A DNA stretch of 64,000 nucleotides from Fischerella sp. JS2 (lineage in GTDB: Bacteria > Cyanobacteriota > Cyanobacteriia > Cyanobacteriales > Nostocaceae), in NCBI RefSeq assembly GCF_032393985.1, contig NZ_CP135918.1, positions 868,001-932,000 of the forward strand, in the 5' to 3' direction. Position 1 is the first letter of the stretch. Each line of letters starts with the position of its first letter. Under the pieces are notes generated by a model. That model saw only the letters and a program-made list of their open reading frames with translations, did not search any database and was not told where the DNA came from. Shown here in pieces: positions 9,059 through 17,914 of the stretch. Both the position numbers and the translations under genes were made by a program.

Positions 9059-10360
9059 ATGACTTTTGATATTTTGATTCTTTCTAATGGCCCTGGCGAA
9101 GTAACTACATGGGTACGACCTGTAGTCAAGGCATTACGGCAAAAATTAGGCTGGGAGCGATTCTCCGAAGGAGACGCTACGCGAACGCACTTCAGAATTT
9201 CGGTCGTTCTCTCACCTTGTCCTCACGCCAGTGGCAAGGAAGCGGATATAGCCCGTTCTTATCCAGAAGTAGACAGAGTCCAGGCTGCCGAGTATTTTTG
9301 GCAATTTTTACTTTGGGGAAAAACTCATGAAAATTGGGACTGGAGAAGTAAAGGTGTAGTGATTTTTCTTGGTGGTGATCAATTTTTTCCCGTAGTGATT
9401 GCTAAAAGGCTGGGTTATCGCACCGTTGTTTATGCAGAATGGGAAGCACGCTGGCATAACCTAATTGATCGTTTCGGAGTCATGAAAGCAGAAGTTGCTG
9501 CCAAAGTCGCGCCTAAATATGCCCATAAATTTACAGTTGTCGGAGATTTAATGGCAGAAACCTCTTCAGAAGTAGTACTAGAAAAAACTCCTCACACTCA
9601 TCATACTCCTCATACTCCTCACACCTCCCAATTCCAAACCGAACTAATTGGTCTACTCCCCGGTTCCAAGCCTGCAAAATTATCCCAGGGAGTGCCTTTA
9701 ACTTTAGCGATCGCAGAATATGTTCAAGCCAAAAGACCACAAACAAAGTTTTTTATTCCTGTAGCGCCAACTTTGGATTTACAAACTTTAGCCAGTTTTG
9801 CCGATCCTCAGAAAAATCCTTACGTAAAAATTTTCGGTGGTGTGTCTGCCCAATTAAATAATTCTGAACCTCCGATACTGAAAACCTCAAGTGGTTTAAA
9901 TATAGAATTAATCATCAATCATCCAGCCTACGACAAATTGTCTCAGTGCCGAATTTGCTTAACTACAGTAGGCGCAAATACAGCCGAACTCGGTTCTTTA
10001 GCTGTACCAATGATTGTTTTGCTACCTACTCAACAACTGGATGCCATGAAATCATGGGATGGTTTACCGGGAATTTTGGTAAATTTACCGGGAGTAGGTT
10101 CGAGTTTTGCTAAGTTTATTAACTGGTTATTTTTACAGCGTAAAGGCTTATTGGCATGGCCTAATATCTGGGCAAAATCAGAAGTTGTTCCAGAATTAGT
10201 AGGAAAACTTCAACCCAAAGAAGTTGGAGAAATTGTTCTTGATTATTTAAATCATCCAGAAAAATTGGACGAAATGCGAGCAAAACTGCAAAGCATCAGA
10301 GGAGAAACAGGTGCAGCCAATAAATTAGCAGAGTTGGTATATGAAGAGATAAAAGGCTAA
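9059..10360 (+). CDS. LpxB-like (lipid-A-disaccharide synthase-related) glycosyltransferase
   Basis: The 433-residue protein resembles cyanobacterial lipid-A-disaccharide synthase-related proteins of GT-B fold. It has an N-terminal SNGPGEVTTWVRPV motif (residues 9-22), a GGDQFFPV segment, a GLLPGSKPAKLSQGVP sugar-nucleotide-binding motif around residue 199, and a TVGANTAELGSL segment near 302. Whether it acts on lipid A precursors is unproven, since typical cyanobacteria make little or no classical lipid A. The ATG lies inside a heptamer repeat block and no clear Shine-Dalgarno is seen. Two dispersed repeats sit in frame inside the gene: one gives the segment FSEGDATRTH, the other the histidine/proline-rich TPHTHHTPHTPHTS. 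Both fall between conserved blocks, and the frame is intact. Confidence 0.85.
   Translation: MTFDILILSNGPGEVTTWVRPVVKALRQKLGWERFSEGDATRTHFRISVVLSPCPHASGKEADIARSYPEVDRVQAAEYFWQFLLWGKTHENWDWRSKGVVIFLGGDQFFPVVIAKRLGYRTVVYAEWEARWHNLIDRFGVMKAEVAAKVAPKYAHKFTVVGDLMAETSSEVVLEKTPHTHHTPHTPHTSQFQTELIGLLPGSKPAKLSQGVPLTLAIAEYVQAKRPQTKFFIPVAPTLDLQTLASFADPQKNPYVKIFGGVSAQLNNSEPPILKTSSGLNIELIINHPAYDKLSQCRICLTTVGANTAELGSLAVPMIVLLPTQQLDAMKSWDGLPGILVNLPGVGSSFAKFINWLFLQRKGLLAWPNIWAKSEVVPELVGKLQPKEVGEIVLDYLNHPEKLDEMRAKLQSIRGETGAANKLAELVYEEIKG
9162..9188. repeat. Dispersed TCTCCGAAGGAGACGCTACGCGAACGC repeat inside the lpxB-like gene
   Basis: This element is common in Nostocales intergenic DNA. It contains the hairpin TCTCC-gaa-GGAGA, and here it lies in frame within coding sequence. 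Confidence 0.65.
9586..9630. repeat. CTCCTCACACT/CTCCTCATACT tandem repeat in coding sequence
   Basis: Units of 9 nt (ACTCCTCAT / ACTCCTCAC) repeat about four times. They encode T-P-H-T units in a probable surface loop of the LpxB-like protein. The same CTCCCCACACT-type repeat occurs between genes near 18410-18435. Confidence 0.7.
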
Positions 10361-10380
10361 GTGATTAAAATTTTTGGATT

Positions 10381-10426
10381 TGAGTCTCAGATCCCGACTT
10401 CTTAGAGAAGCCGGGATCTGAGACTC
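10381..10426. repeat. Long inverted repeat, possible terminator or MITE-like hairpin
   Basis: TGAGTCTCAGATCCCG (10381-10396) pairs perfectly with CGGGATCTGAGACTCA (10411-10426). The inner arms CTTCT and AGAAG extend the stem past one mismatch. The hairpin sits between the convergent lpxB-like and DUF4870 genes and may end transcription from either side. Its length and perfection also fit a small palindromic repeat element. Confidence 0.7.
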
Positions 10427-10469
10427 ACGAATATTTAGGATTGCTATAGAAAAACAATTATAGAATTAT

Positions 10470-10904
10470 CTACTTCAAAAGTCGTAAATTAAAAGGATAG
10501 CGATAAGATTGACCGTTATAAGCACGAAGTCCTCCAATAATTGTCATGATTAACTGAAAAATTATTACTACTATAGCAATAAATACTGGCAATATTTGCC
10601 AAGGTATAATTAAATCTAAAAAACTAGGTGAATAATCTTTTGACAGAAGAGCTAATAGGATAAAGATTAGTACTAGTAAAAAATTTAAAATCAAGCCAAA
10701 TGAGAATATATAAATTATAAGTGAAAGCTGAAAATTAACAGATTCTTTCCCTTGTTCATCAATAAATAGGTGCTTATCTTTTTGAGTAAGCCAAATAATT
10801 AGGGGAATTAAAACCGAGCCAAATGGGATAAAAAACCCTCCTAGCGCAGAAAAATGACAAGCCATTCCCCAAGCACGAGTTGTTTCATCAAGCGGGTTAT
10901 GCAT
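10470..10904 (-). CDS. DUF4870 family membrane protein
   Basis: This is a 144-residue protein of the DUF4870 (Tic20-like small membrane protein) family. The N-terminal motif TRAWGMACHFSALGGFF is followed by a hydrophobic segment, then LIIWLTQKDKHLFIDEQGKESVNFQ, which is the family signature, and two further hydrophobic segments (about residues 55-80 and 95-125). The end reads AYNGQSYRYPFNLRLL. It should sit in the cytoplasmic or thylakoid membrane; the function of the family is unknown. It is transcribed alone, towards the long inverted repeat. Confidence 0.85.
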   Translation of the reverse strand: MHNPLDETTRAWGMACHFSALGGFFIPFGSVLIPLIIWLTQKDKHLFIDEQGKESVNFQLSLIIYIFSFGLILNFLLVLIFILLALLSKDYSPSFLDLIIPWQILPVFIAIVVIIFQLIMTIIGGLRAYNGQSYRYPFNLRLLK

Positions 10905-11126
10905 CTTTATAATTGCCTTTTGATGCTAAAGAGTTGATGCAAATAGAGTTAATTAATAAAGATCATCTACATAATATTTTTCAGTTAGTGATTGGTAATA
11001 ATTGTAAGTTTTGTAATATATATTAATATTCATGGTGTTTATTTCTATTCTCACCTTTTAAACACCAATACACAAATACACGGAGATTTTTAGTTCAGCG
11101 TGTTGCATTATGTAATTATCTGTTTT

Positions 11127-11513
11127 TTAATCAGAAGAACTGCCGTCTCGCCGTCCCAGTTCGTACACACCACAACCAATACAGGCAAGTATACCCATAC
11201 TGATTGCCCAACTGCGACCTAAACTTAATTCCACACCCCAATTACAAAGAGCGCCAATGACAAGAAAAGGTATTATGCTAAATAATGAGGCGTAAAAGGC
11301 GTTCTGTGATTCTCTTGCCTGACGGGTTTTCTCAAATTCTGACTTGCTAGTGTAGAGCGATCGCTCAGCAAAATTGAACCAGCGATTAAGTTGCTCAATA
11401 ATCCATTCACTGACTGGTGAAAAACCTAAATATAGTGCCAAAGACCACAAACTTGCTCCAGCAATAGCTACTGTATCTAAGTCAAAACTAAAAGGCAATA
11501 TGTCAGTCAGCAT
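11127..11513 (-). CDS. Conserved cyanobacterial membrane protein, function unknown
   Basis: I do not recognise a characterised family. The 128-residue protein has a short hydrophobic segment at the N-terminus, a charged amphipathic middle part (EWIIEQLNRWFNFAERSLYTSKSEFEKTRQARE) and two hydrophobic segments towards the C-terminus, ending in GRRDGSSSD. The frame can be extended to a TTG codon at 11531, but the ATG at 11513 is the more ordinary start. No operon partner is evident. Confidence 0.65.
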   Translation of the reverse strand: MLTDILPFSFDLDTVAIAGASLWSLALYLGFSPVSEWIIEQLNRWFNFAERSLYTSKSEFEKTRQARESQNAFYASLFSIIPFLVIGALCNWGVELSLGRSWAISMGILACIGCGVYELGRRDGSSSD

Positions 11514-11644
11514 GGTGTGAAAGTCCAGCAAAGATCAAATTTAGCTTCTATTTAACCTTATTTAACCTCTGAAGAAATTTTAATTTTAAACAAAGGATAA
11601 GGGAACGGGGATTAGGTATAGAGAAATAGGATCTAAATTAATTT

Positions 11645-11688
11645 CCCGATCCCCGATCCCTGATCCCTGATCCCTGATCACCGAGCCC
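11645..11688. repeat. Heptamer tandem repeat (GATCCCT)n
   Basis: About five to six units of GATCCCC/GATCCCT lie just downstream of the fasciclin gene stop codon. A related CCCCGATCCCC unit appears again near 34362-34375. Confidence 0.8.
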
Positions 11689-11698
11689 CGGTCACCAA

Positions 11699-12529
11699 TT
11701 ACAAATCAGGAGGTAAAATGACATTGTCAATTGCATGAATCACGCCGTTACTACCTTTTATATCTGCTTGGACTACTTTAGCGTCGTTAACCATGACATC
11801 TTTAGGGCTATTAACCTTGACGCTTATCGGGCCACCTTCAACGCTTTTTACTTCGCCAGATTTCAAATCGCTGGATAATACCTGACCAGATACTACATGG
11901 TAGGTCAAAATTTTCACCAATACTTCTTTATTCTCTGGCTTCAACAAATCTTGTACAGCATCTTGTGGCAATTTGGCAAAAGCTGCATCAGTGGGTGCGA
12001 AAACTGTGAACGGACCCTGACCTTGGAGAATATCTACTAATCCTGCTGCTTTTAAAGCTTTGGTTAAAACTGTAAACTGTCTACTTGATTCCGCCAACGC
12101 TATTAAAGTTTTGTCTCCAGTACCAGCTTCTGGTGGAGGTGGGGTTGTTTCTGTTCCTGGTTGTGAAGGTTGAGTTTGGGGAGTGGTAGGTACAACTGGT
12201 GTTTCTGGGCTAGGTGTACTGCGGCGACGGTTATATGGAGGTTCGTTGAAAATACTGGGACTAGGATTTAGTACCCCGCCTCCACTATTTGTTTGTGCTA
12301 CCGTTTTTGGATTTAGGGCATTACCCTTTTGTTGTACCGACTTATCGAGTAGTGTGTAGTTAGGGTTTGCTAAAAGACGCTGACTACGATTATAGGGCGC
12401 TTCTTGAAAAATACTCGGACTAGGATTTAATATTTCTGCCCCTACGGGCAAACCCATGAGAAGACTGATGCCCGTTACTCCCACCATACCAGCCAAGTTG
12501 GTCAGCAAATTGCTATAATTTACCTTCAT
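11699..12529 (-). CDS. Secreted fasciclin (FAS1) domain protein
   Basis: The 276-residue protein has an N-terminal signal-like hydrophobic segment (residues 10-30). Two copies of an LNPSPSIF(Q/N)E(A/P)PYNR motif follow (residues 34-48 and 87-101), then a proline/threonine-rich linker, then one FAS1 domain (about residues 143-276). The FAS1 domain carries the classical blocks FTVFAPTDAAFAKLP and LTYHVVSGQVL. FAS1 domains mediate adhesion or surface association. The repeated motif before the domain is typical of cyanobacterial secreted fasciclins, but its role is unknown. The protein is probably periplasmic or extracellular. Confidence 0.92.
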   Translation of the reverse strand: MKVNYSNLLTNLAGMVGVTGISLLMGLPVGAEILNPSPSIFQEAPYNRSQRLLANPNYTLLDKSVQQKGNALNPKTVAQTNSGGGVLNPSPSIFNEPPYNRRRSTPSPETPVVPTTPQTQPSQPGTETTPPPPEAGTGDKTLIALAESSRQFTVLTKALKAAGLVDILQGQGPFTVFAPTDAAFAKLPQDAVQDLLKPENKEVLVKILTYHVVSGQVLSSDLKSGEVKSVEGGPISVKVNSPKDVMVNDAKVVQADIKGSNGVIHAIDNVILPPDL

Positions 12530-12880
12530 AAATTTTGTTTGGCTTTAATTTCTACAGATTACATAAAGACTTATAACATTTCGCTATGCAAAAAATCTAA
12601 CCACAGAAATAGGATTTTTTATCATTAATGTAGATGTGTGATTAGAGATGAATATTTTTAAGTTACTGCGACTGAATAATTATCAAAATTTCTCCAACAA
12701 AAATTAGGATTTATCATGGGGATAGAAAAATAACAATGAAATAATAACTATTAACAATTGACTATTGACAAGAAGTCAATGACTAATGACATCAATTTTT
12801 TGAGAAAGTGTCATTAAAATTAATTTTTGTAAAGTTACAATTGTAAGATAAAACAATTTACCAATTGCAGGATTGGAAAA
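12530..12880. other. Intergenic region between divergent fasciclin and GST genes
   Basis: AT-rich DNA that must contain two divergent promoters. It holds a short heptamer-like block (TAACTATTAACAATTGACTATTGACA) around 12746-12790. Nothing else is recognisable. Confidence 0.5.
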
Positions 12881-13678
12881 ATGCTGGAATTGTACCAATT
12901 TGAACTATCTCAATACTCAGAAAAAGTTCGTTTGATTCTCGATTATAAAGGTCTACAATATCGGAAAATTGAAGTTATACCTGGAATTGGACAAGTAGAA
13001 CTTTTTCGGCTAACTGGTCAAACAGAAGTACCTGTACTGAAGGACGGTTATAGGTATATTGTTGATTCTACAGAAATAGCTAAGTATTTAGACTTGCATT
13101 ATCCTGAGCGCCCAGTTATACCCCAGAATGGCAAACAACGGGGTTTATGCCTAATGATGGAAGAATGGGCAGATGAATCAATTGGTATCAAAGGACGCAA
13201 AGCGCTGTTTTCTGCCATCAGTCAAGATCAAAGTTTCCGCAAAGCTTTATTACCAACTTCTGTTCCAGATGTTTTCAAAACTTTTGTTGGGGAAGTACCT
13301 AACGATTTGCTCAAAGTTTTAGGTTTTGGAGTAGGTTATAGTCCAGAGGTAGTCCAAAAAGCTATTACCGACTTGCAGCAAGATTTAGAAGCCTTATGTT
13401 TGCTATTGGCAGATAGTCCCTATTTATTAGGAGATCAACCCAGTCTTGCTGACTTAGCAGTGGCAGGTTTATCGATACTATTAAAATTTCCTGATGGTCC
13501 TTATTTGGATTTACCAGTATCCTTACGAGGCAAAGGAGTACCTGGTTTGGCAGATAATCCTGCTTATGAAGCATTTTTTGCTTGGCGTGATCGCCTTTAC
13601 GCCGAATTTCGTAAACCACTAGTGGATTTTATAGCAAGTACAGGTGCAACTGCACCGACTTCGATTGAAATTGAGTGA
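12881..13678 (+). CDS. Glutathione S-transferase family protein
   Basis: The protein has an N-terminal thioredoxin-like GST domain (residues 1-75: LYQFELSQYSEKVRLILDYKG, with the cis-Pro segment TEVPVLKDG and the DSTEIAKYLD motif) and an all-helical C-terminal domain that includes LLGDQPSLADLAVAG (about residues 182-196). The length of 265 is on the long side for a GST, as in several cyanobacterial members. A serine or tyrosine near residue 10-13 would bind the glutathione thiolate. The substrate is unknown; detoxification or redox roles are typical. The gene stands alone, with a heptamer block and a GAGACGCG-type palindrome downstream. Confidence 0.88.
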   Translation: MLELYQFELSQYSEKVRLILDYKGLQYRKIEVIPGIGQVELFRLTGQTEVPVLKDGYRYIVDSTEIAKYLDLHYPERPVIPQNGKQRGLCLMMEEWADESIGIKGRKALFSAISQDQSFRKALLPTSVPDVFKTFVGEVPNDLLKVLGFGVGYSPEVVQKAITDLQQDLEALCLLLADSPYLLGDQPSLADLAVAGLSILLKFPDGPYLDLPVSLRGKGVPGLADNPAYEAFFAWRDRLYAEFRKPLVDFIASTGATAPTSIEIE

Positions 13679-13722
13679 TTAGTTATTTGTCATTGGTCAT
13701 TGGTTTTTAACTACTAATGTAC

Positions 13723-13744
13723 AGACGCGATGTTCCTCGCGTCT
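13723..13744. repeat. Third copy of the AGACGCG palindrome
   Basis: AGACGCG (13723-13729) and CGCGTCT (13738-13744) flank an 8-nt loop. A CATTGGTCATTGGT heptamer block lies just upstream at about 13690-13705. Confidence 0.7.
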
Positions 13745-13813
13745 CTAACAAATAACTACCAACCATCAATGATTTCAACATAAAATAGGGCACGTAAGTA
13801 TGTAATTAATGCG

Positions 13814-15559
13814 ATGACTTTAGGACAGCCATTAGGTTCAGTTACTCAAGGTTCCCTAACAGGCGGATTAGAAGTACGATTGCATCCCGATATTTTAGTT
13901 GAAGATATGCGAGTCGGTAAATTTTTAGTGGTGCAAGGGGTGCGATCACGTTTTTTCTGTATGCTTACAGATGTGGCGCTGGGAACTGCAAACCAAAGAA
14001 TTATTGCCAATCCTCCTAGTTGGGAGGATACTTTTTTACGAGAAGTTCTGGCTGGAAGTGGTACTTACGGTACTATTACTCTCGCACCAATGTTGATGTT
14101 TACCCCACCCGTAGAATATGGGGAAATGGGGGGGTTGGGAGATAGGGAGAATGGAAAAAGTTCAGCGTCGAAATCTCAGGCTTTAAGTTCCTTAGCATCA
14201 TTTCAACCCCAAACAAGCACAACAATGGAATTGATGCCAGTCAAAACTATTCCTAGCCATTTTAGCCAGGTTTATGATGCTTCGGTAGAAGATTTTCGGC
14301 GTGTATTTGGTTGGGAAGATGACCCCCAAAGAAAAAATTTCTCCATCGGTAAACCACTAGATATGGATGTACCGGTGTGCCTTGATTTAAACCGTTTTGT
14401 GGAACGTAGCAATGGTGTTTTTGGCAAATCGGGAACAGGTAAATCTTTTTTGACCAGATTACTTTTAGCTGGGACAATTCGCAAAAATGCCGCAGTAAAT
14501 TTAATATTTGATATGCATTCTGAATATGGTTGGGAAGCTGTTTCAGAAGGGAAACAATTTAGTACTGTTAAAGGTTTAAAGCAATTATTTCCTAACAAAG
14601 TAGAGGTATATACTCTCGATCCCGAATCTACAAAACGACGTGGTGTTCCTCACGCGCAAGAACTTTACCTGAGTTATGACCAAATAGAAGTAGAAGATAT
14701 TAAATTATGCTCTCGCGATTTAGGACTTTCAGACGCTAGCATAGATAATGCTAATATTCTCTTTGCAGAGTTTGGCAAGTCTTGGATTCTGCAATTGTTG
14801 AGTATGACCAATGAAGAAATCAAACTGCTGTGCGAAGAAAAGCGGGGACACCAAGGTTCAATTACAGCATTACAGCGCAAACTGTTTCGTCTAGAAAATT
14901 TAAAATACATGCGCGCTGCTTGTCCGCATAACTATGTTAATCAAGTTTTGCGATCGCTCGAAGCAGGTAAAAACGTCGTCATTGAGTTTGGTTCGCAATC
15001 GGATATGCTTTCTTACATGTTGGTGACAAACATGATTACTCGCCGCATTCACCAACATTATGTCAGCAAAGCCGAAAAGTTTTTGCAAACCAAAAATCCT
15101 AACGATAAACCAACACAGTTAATGATTACTATCGAAGAAGCCCATCGCTTCTTAGATCCTGCTATTGTCCAAAGTACTATTTTTGGGACAATCGCCCGGG
15201 AAATGCGGAAATATTTCGTCACGCTGCTGGTAGTCGATCAACGCCCATCTGGGATTGATAATGAAGTCATGTCTCAAATTGGGACTCGCGTCACCGCTTT
15301 GCTGAATGATGAAAAAGACATCGACGCGATTTTTACGGGGGTAGCTGGTGCTGGTGCTTTGAAGTCGGTATTGGCAAAGTTAGATTCTAAGCAACAAGCT
15401 TTGATTTTAGGTCATGCTGTACCTATGCCTGTTGTGGTGCGTACCCGTCCTTACGATTCTGTTTTCTATGAGGAAATTGGCGATGCTGCTTGGGAAGAGA
15501 GATCAGATGAGGAGGTTTTTGCAGCTGCGGAATTGGCAAAGGCAGATTTGGGGTTTTAA
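13814..15559 (+). CDS. HerA-like DNA-translocating ATPase (DUF87 family)
   Basis: This is a hexameric HerA/FtsK-superfamily ATPase of 581 residues. An N-terminal HerA beta-barrel-like (HAS-barrel) domain (about residues 1-90) precedes the ATPase core. The Walker A motif GKSGTGKS lies near residue 204, the Walker B segment ITIEEAHRFL near 440, and the arginine-containing VVDQRPSGIDNEVMSQIGTR segment near 475. HerA proteins pump DNA and usually work with a nuclease such as NurA in end resection; no nuclease gene is adjacent. A low-complexity segment around 14110-14165 (GEMGGLGDRENGK), encoded by G-rich repeat DNA, separates the barrel from the core. Nearly all cyanobacteria carry this ATPase, so it is probably a housekeeping gene and not part of the 53-59 kb module. 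Confidence 0.88.
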   Translation: MTLGQPLGSVTQGSLTGGLEVRLHPDILVEDMRVGKFLVVQGVRSRFFCMLTDVALGTANQRIIANPPSWEDTFLREVLAGSGTYGTITLAPMLMFTPPVEYGEMGGLGDRENGKSSASKSQALSSLASFQPQTSTTMELMPVKTIPSHFSQVYDASVEDFRRVFGWEDDPQRKNFSIGKPLDMDVPVCLDLNRFVERSNGVFGKSGTGKSFLTRLLLAGTIRKNAAVNLIFDMHSEYGWEAVSEGKQFSTVKGLKQLFPNKVEVYTLDPESTKRRGVPHAQELYLSYDQIEVEDIKLCSRDLGLSDASIDNANILFAEFGKSWILQLLSMTNEEIKLLCEEKRGHQGSITALQRKLFRLENLKYMRAACPHNYVNQVLRSLEAGKNVVIEFGSQSDMLSYMLVTNMITRRIHQHYVSKAEKFLQTKNPNDKPTQLMITIEEAHRFLDPAIVQSTIFGTIAREMRKYFVTLLVVDQRPSGIDNEVMSQIGTRVTALLNDEKDIDAIFTGVAGAGALKSVLAKLDSKQQALILGHAVPMPVVVRTRPYDSVFYEEIGDAAWEERSDEEVFAAAELAKADLGF

Positions 15560-15707
15560 GGCAATATTAATGTTTTGGAAGTCGAACACCGATGCACACA
15601 GATGAACACGGATGGATTTAGATGGATTTTTCGTTGGTGAATGATATGTGATTGTTATTTTTCTACTTTTTACCACTAACTGCTAACCACTAACCACTAA
15701 CTATTAA

Positions 15708-16325
15708 CTAATCAAAGTCTGCTGGTAAATCGGGATTACGGTAATGTTGAAATAGTCTGGCAATTTGTGCTGGTGTTACACGCCCAATAGATAATTCGGG
15801 AATTTCATTTTCAGGGAAAAATCCTACTGCTTCTGTTTCTATGCTAGGTGTGGGAGAACCACCTAAAAGTTCGCACAGAAAAAACAGTTTATAAATGTAA
15901 TGGGGATAGGGTGGGTGTCCTTGTCTGTCTCTGTCATAGACTGCTAGAAGTTTGACAGTGCGGGTAAGATATCCTGATTCTTCAAAAATTTCTTTGACGA
16001 CTACTTCACTGGGTGAAAAACCAATGTCAGCCCAGCCACCAGGTAATGTCCAACAACCATCAACTCGTTCTTTCACTAGTAGTATACGATCGTCGCGAAA
16101 CACTGCACCACGCACATCTACCTTGGGAGTGGCATATCCGACATCGCGGTCGAATAGATCCAAGATATAACTAAGTTCAGAGTTGGTGTGAGTTGCCAAA
16201 ATTTCGGCTGCGATCGCTTTTATTGATTGAAAGCGTTCAATATCATACGGATTTTCCGAAAAAGTTAGCCCAGTTTGAGCGATCGCTTGTAATTTCTGCG
16301 CCCATTCTAACCATTTGGCTTCCAT
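15708..16325 (-). CDS. NUDIX hydrolase
   Basis: The protein starts MEAKWLEWAQKLQAIA. It has an N-terminal helical domain (about residues 1-65, the NUDIX-associated type containing FQSIKAIAAEIL) and a NUDIX domain with the box GGWADIGFSPSEVVVKEIFEESGY, matching Gx5Ex7REUxEExGU except that K replaces R in the REUxEE part. The substrate is probably an ADP-sugar or nucleotide derivative, but the sequence does not say which. The frame stays open upstream to 16490, but that extension only translates the dispersed repeat (GRQGRQRGQGKQRGQ, HSPYSPHSPYSP), so I place the start at 16325. Confidence 0.88.
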   Translation of the reverse strand: MEAKWLEWAQKLQAIAQTGLTFSENPYDIERFQSIKAIAAEILATHTNSELSYILDLFDRDVGYATPKVDVRGAVFRDDRILLVKERVDGCWTLPGGWADIGFSPSEVVVKEIFEESGYLTRTVKLLAVYDRDRQGHPPYPHYIYKLFFLCELLGGSPTPSIETEAVGFFPENEIPELSIGRVTPAQIARLFQHYRNPDLPADFD

Positions 16326-16330
16326 TTTTT

Positions 16331-16490
16331 CTAGGATAGGGGGATAGAGGGATGGGGAGTAGGGAGAGTGTGGGGAGTAAGGGGAGTGTGGGAGAAAGAT
16401 TTCTTCTTTGTCCTCCTTGTCTCCCGTGTCTTGTCCTCTTTGTTTTCCTTGTCCTCTTTGTCTTCCTTGTCTCCCGTGTCCTATACTCAC
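16331..16490. repeat. CTTGTCTCC / GGGGAGTGTG repeat block between pgk and the NUDIX gene
   Basis: The left half is G-rich (GGGGAGTAGGGAGAGTGTGG). The right half is C/T-rich, with units of TCCTTGTC, TCTTTGTT and TCTCCCGTG. The same composite repeat appears at 18345-18440, 34331-34375 and 59655-59700. Confidence 0.8.
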
Positions 16491-16493
16491 TAA

Positions 16494-17696
16494 TTAAGCT
16501 TCGTCTAAAGCTGCAATTCCAGGCAATACCTTACCTTCCAGCAACTCCAAGCTAGCGCCGCCACCGGTGGAAATGTGGCTCATTTGGTCAGCTAAACCGA
16601 CTTTTTCGACGGCCGCAACGGAGTCACCACCACCAATAATGGTGGTTGCACCTTTTTTACTGATGTCAGCCAAAGTCCGGGCGATCGCTTCTGTACCAAC
16701 AGCGAATTTATCAAACTCAAATACGCCCATCGGCCCATTCCAAACGACTGTCTTACAATCAGCCAAAGCGTCTTGAAACAATTTCACAGAATCAGGGCCA
16801 ATATCCAAGCCCATCCAACCATCGGGGATGTTCTCAATACTAACGGTTTGAGAATTGGCATCAGCAGCAAACTTATCAGCTACTACTACATCTGTGGGTA
16901 ACAACAAGGTTACGCCTTTTTCTTTGGCTTTCGCTTCCAAAGATTTTGCTAACTCTAGCTTGTCTTCTTCTACCAAAGATTTACCCACACTCAAACCACG
17001 GGCTTTATAGAAAGTGAAAATCATTCCACCACCGATGATCAGCTTGTCGCATTTTTCCAGCAGTGTTTCAATAACACCAATTTTGCTGGAAACCTTGGAA
17101 CCACCGATGATTGCAGCTAAAGGACGCTGTGGACTTTCAATAGCGCTTTGGAGGTACTGTAATTCTTTTTCCACCAAATATCCAGCTACAGAAGGACTCA
17201 GGAATTGAGTTACGCCTTCGGTGGAAGCATGGGCGCGGTGTGCTGTACCAAAAGCGTCATTTACATATAAATCAGCGTTAGCTGCTAATTTCTTCGCAAA
17301 CTCGGGATCGTTTTTTTCTTCTTCTTTGTAAAAACGAACGTTTTCTAATAACAGTACTTGTCCGTTTTGCAACGCCTCGACTTTGGCTGCAACTTCATCA
17401 CCAATGCAGTCATCAGTTTTAACAACTTCTTGCCCTAATAACTCAGAAAGACGTTTAGCAACCGGAGTCAGACGCAATTTTTCATCTACACCCTTGGGAC
17501 GCCCGAAATGGCTTGCTAGAATCACCTTAGCTCCCTTCTGCACCAAATCCTGGATAGTTGGTAGGGCAGCACGGATGCGAGTGTCATCTGTGATGTTACC
17601 TGCATCATCTACAGGTACGTTAAAATCAACCCGTACAAACGCACGTTTTCCAGACAAGTCAGTTGCAGATAAATTTGCTAAAGTTTTCTTTGACAC
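16494..17696 (-). CDS. pgk: Phosphoglycerate kinase
   Basis: Pgk catalyses the reversible transfer of phosphate between 1,3-bisphosphoglycerate and ADP; in cyanobacteria it serves both the Calvin cycle and glycolysis. The length of 400 residues is typical. Clear motifs are the substrate-binding RVDFNVPVD (residues 22-30), [20 protein letters not shown], the hinge and nucleotide-binding GPMGVFEF, and the C-terminal [10 protein letters not shown] and [13 protein letters not shown]. The start is a GTG at 17696, supported by a perfect AGGAGG about 8 nt upstream (17705-17710). The gene is transcribed alone. Confidence 0.98.
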   Translation of the reverse strand: MSKKTLANLSATDLSGKRAFVRVDFNVPVDDAGNITDDTRIRAALPTIQDLVQKGAKVILASHFGRPKGVDEKLRLTPVAKRLSELLGQEVVKTDDCIGDEVAAKVEALQNGQVLLLENVRFYKEEEKNDPEFAKKLAANADLYVNDAFGTAHRAHASTEGVTQFLSPSVAGYLVEKELQYLQSAIESPQRPLAAIIGGSKVSSKIGVIETLLEKCDKLIIGGGMIFTFYKARGLSVGKSLVEEDKLELAKSLEAKAKEKGVTLLLPTDVVVADKFAADANSQTVSIENIPDGWMGLDIGPDSVKLFQDALADCKTVVWNGPMGVFEFDKFAVGTEAIARTLADISKKGATTIIGGGDSVAAVEKVGLADQMSHISTGGGASLELLEGKVLPGIAALDEA

Positions 17697-17914
17697 GTCA
17701 CAAACCTCCTGATTGCCTTTTTGTTATGTTTTACATTTAGTAGATCCTTTCTGTGATTGTACAGGAGTACGTGGTGCAAAGAATTGTTAAGTTATTAGTT
17801 TCTTATCAATTGTCTGCGGTGACAATACCAAAACGTATGGAGAAATAGTCATTTCCATGCTCTACCAAAAGCAGGAAGCAGAAAACAACTTCTATCAAGC
17901 AACTGGTGAATGCA

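Noticed and set aside
13814-15559. HerA-like ATPase as part of the 53-59 kb defence-like module
   Set aside because: It is 38 kb away, has no adjacent nuclease, and homologues are near-universal in cyanobacteria, so a housekeeping role is more likely.
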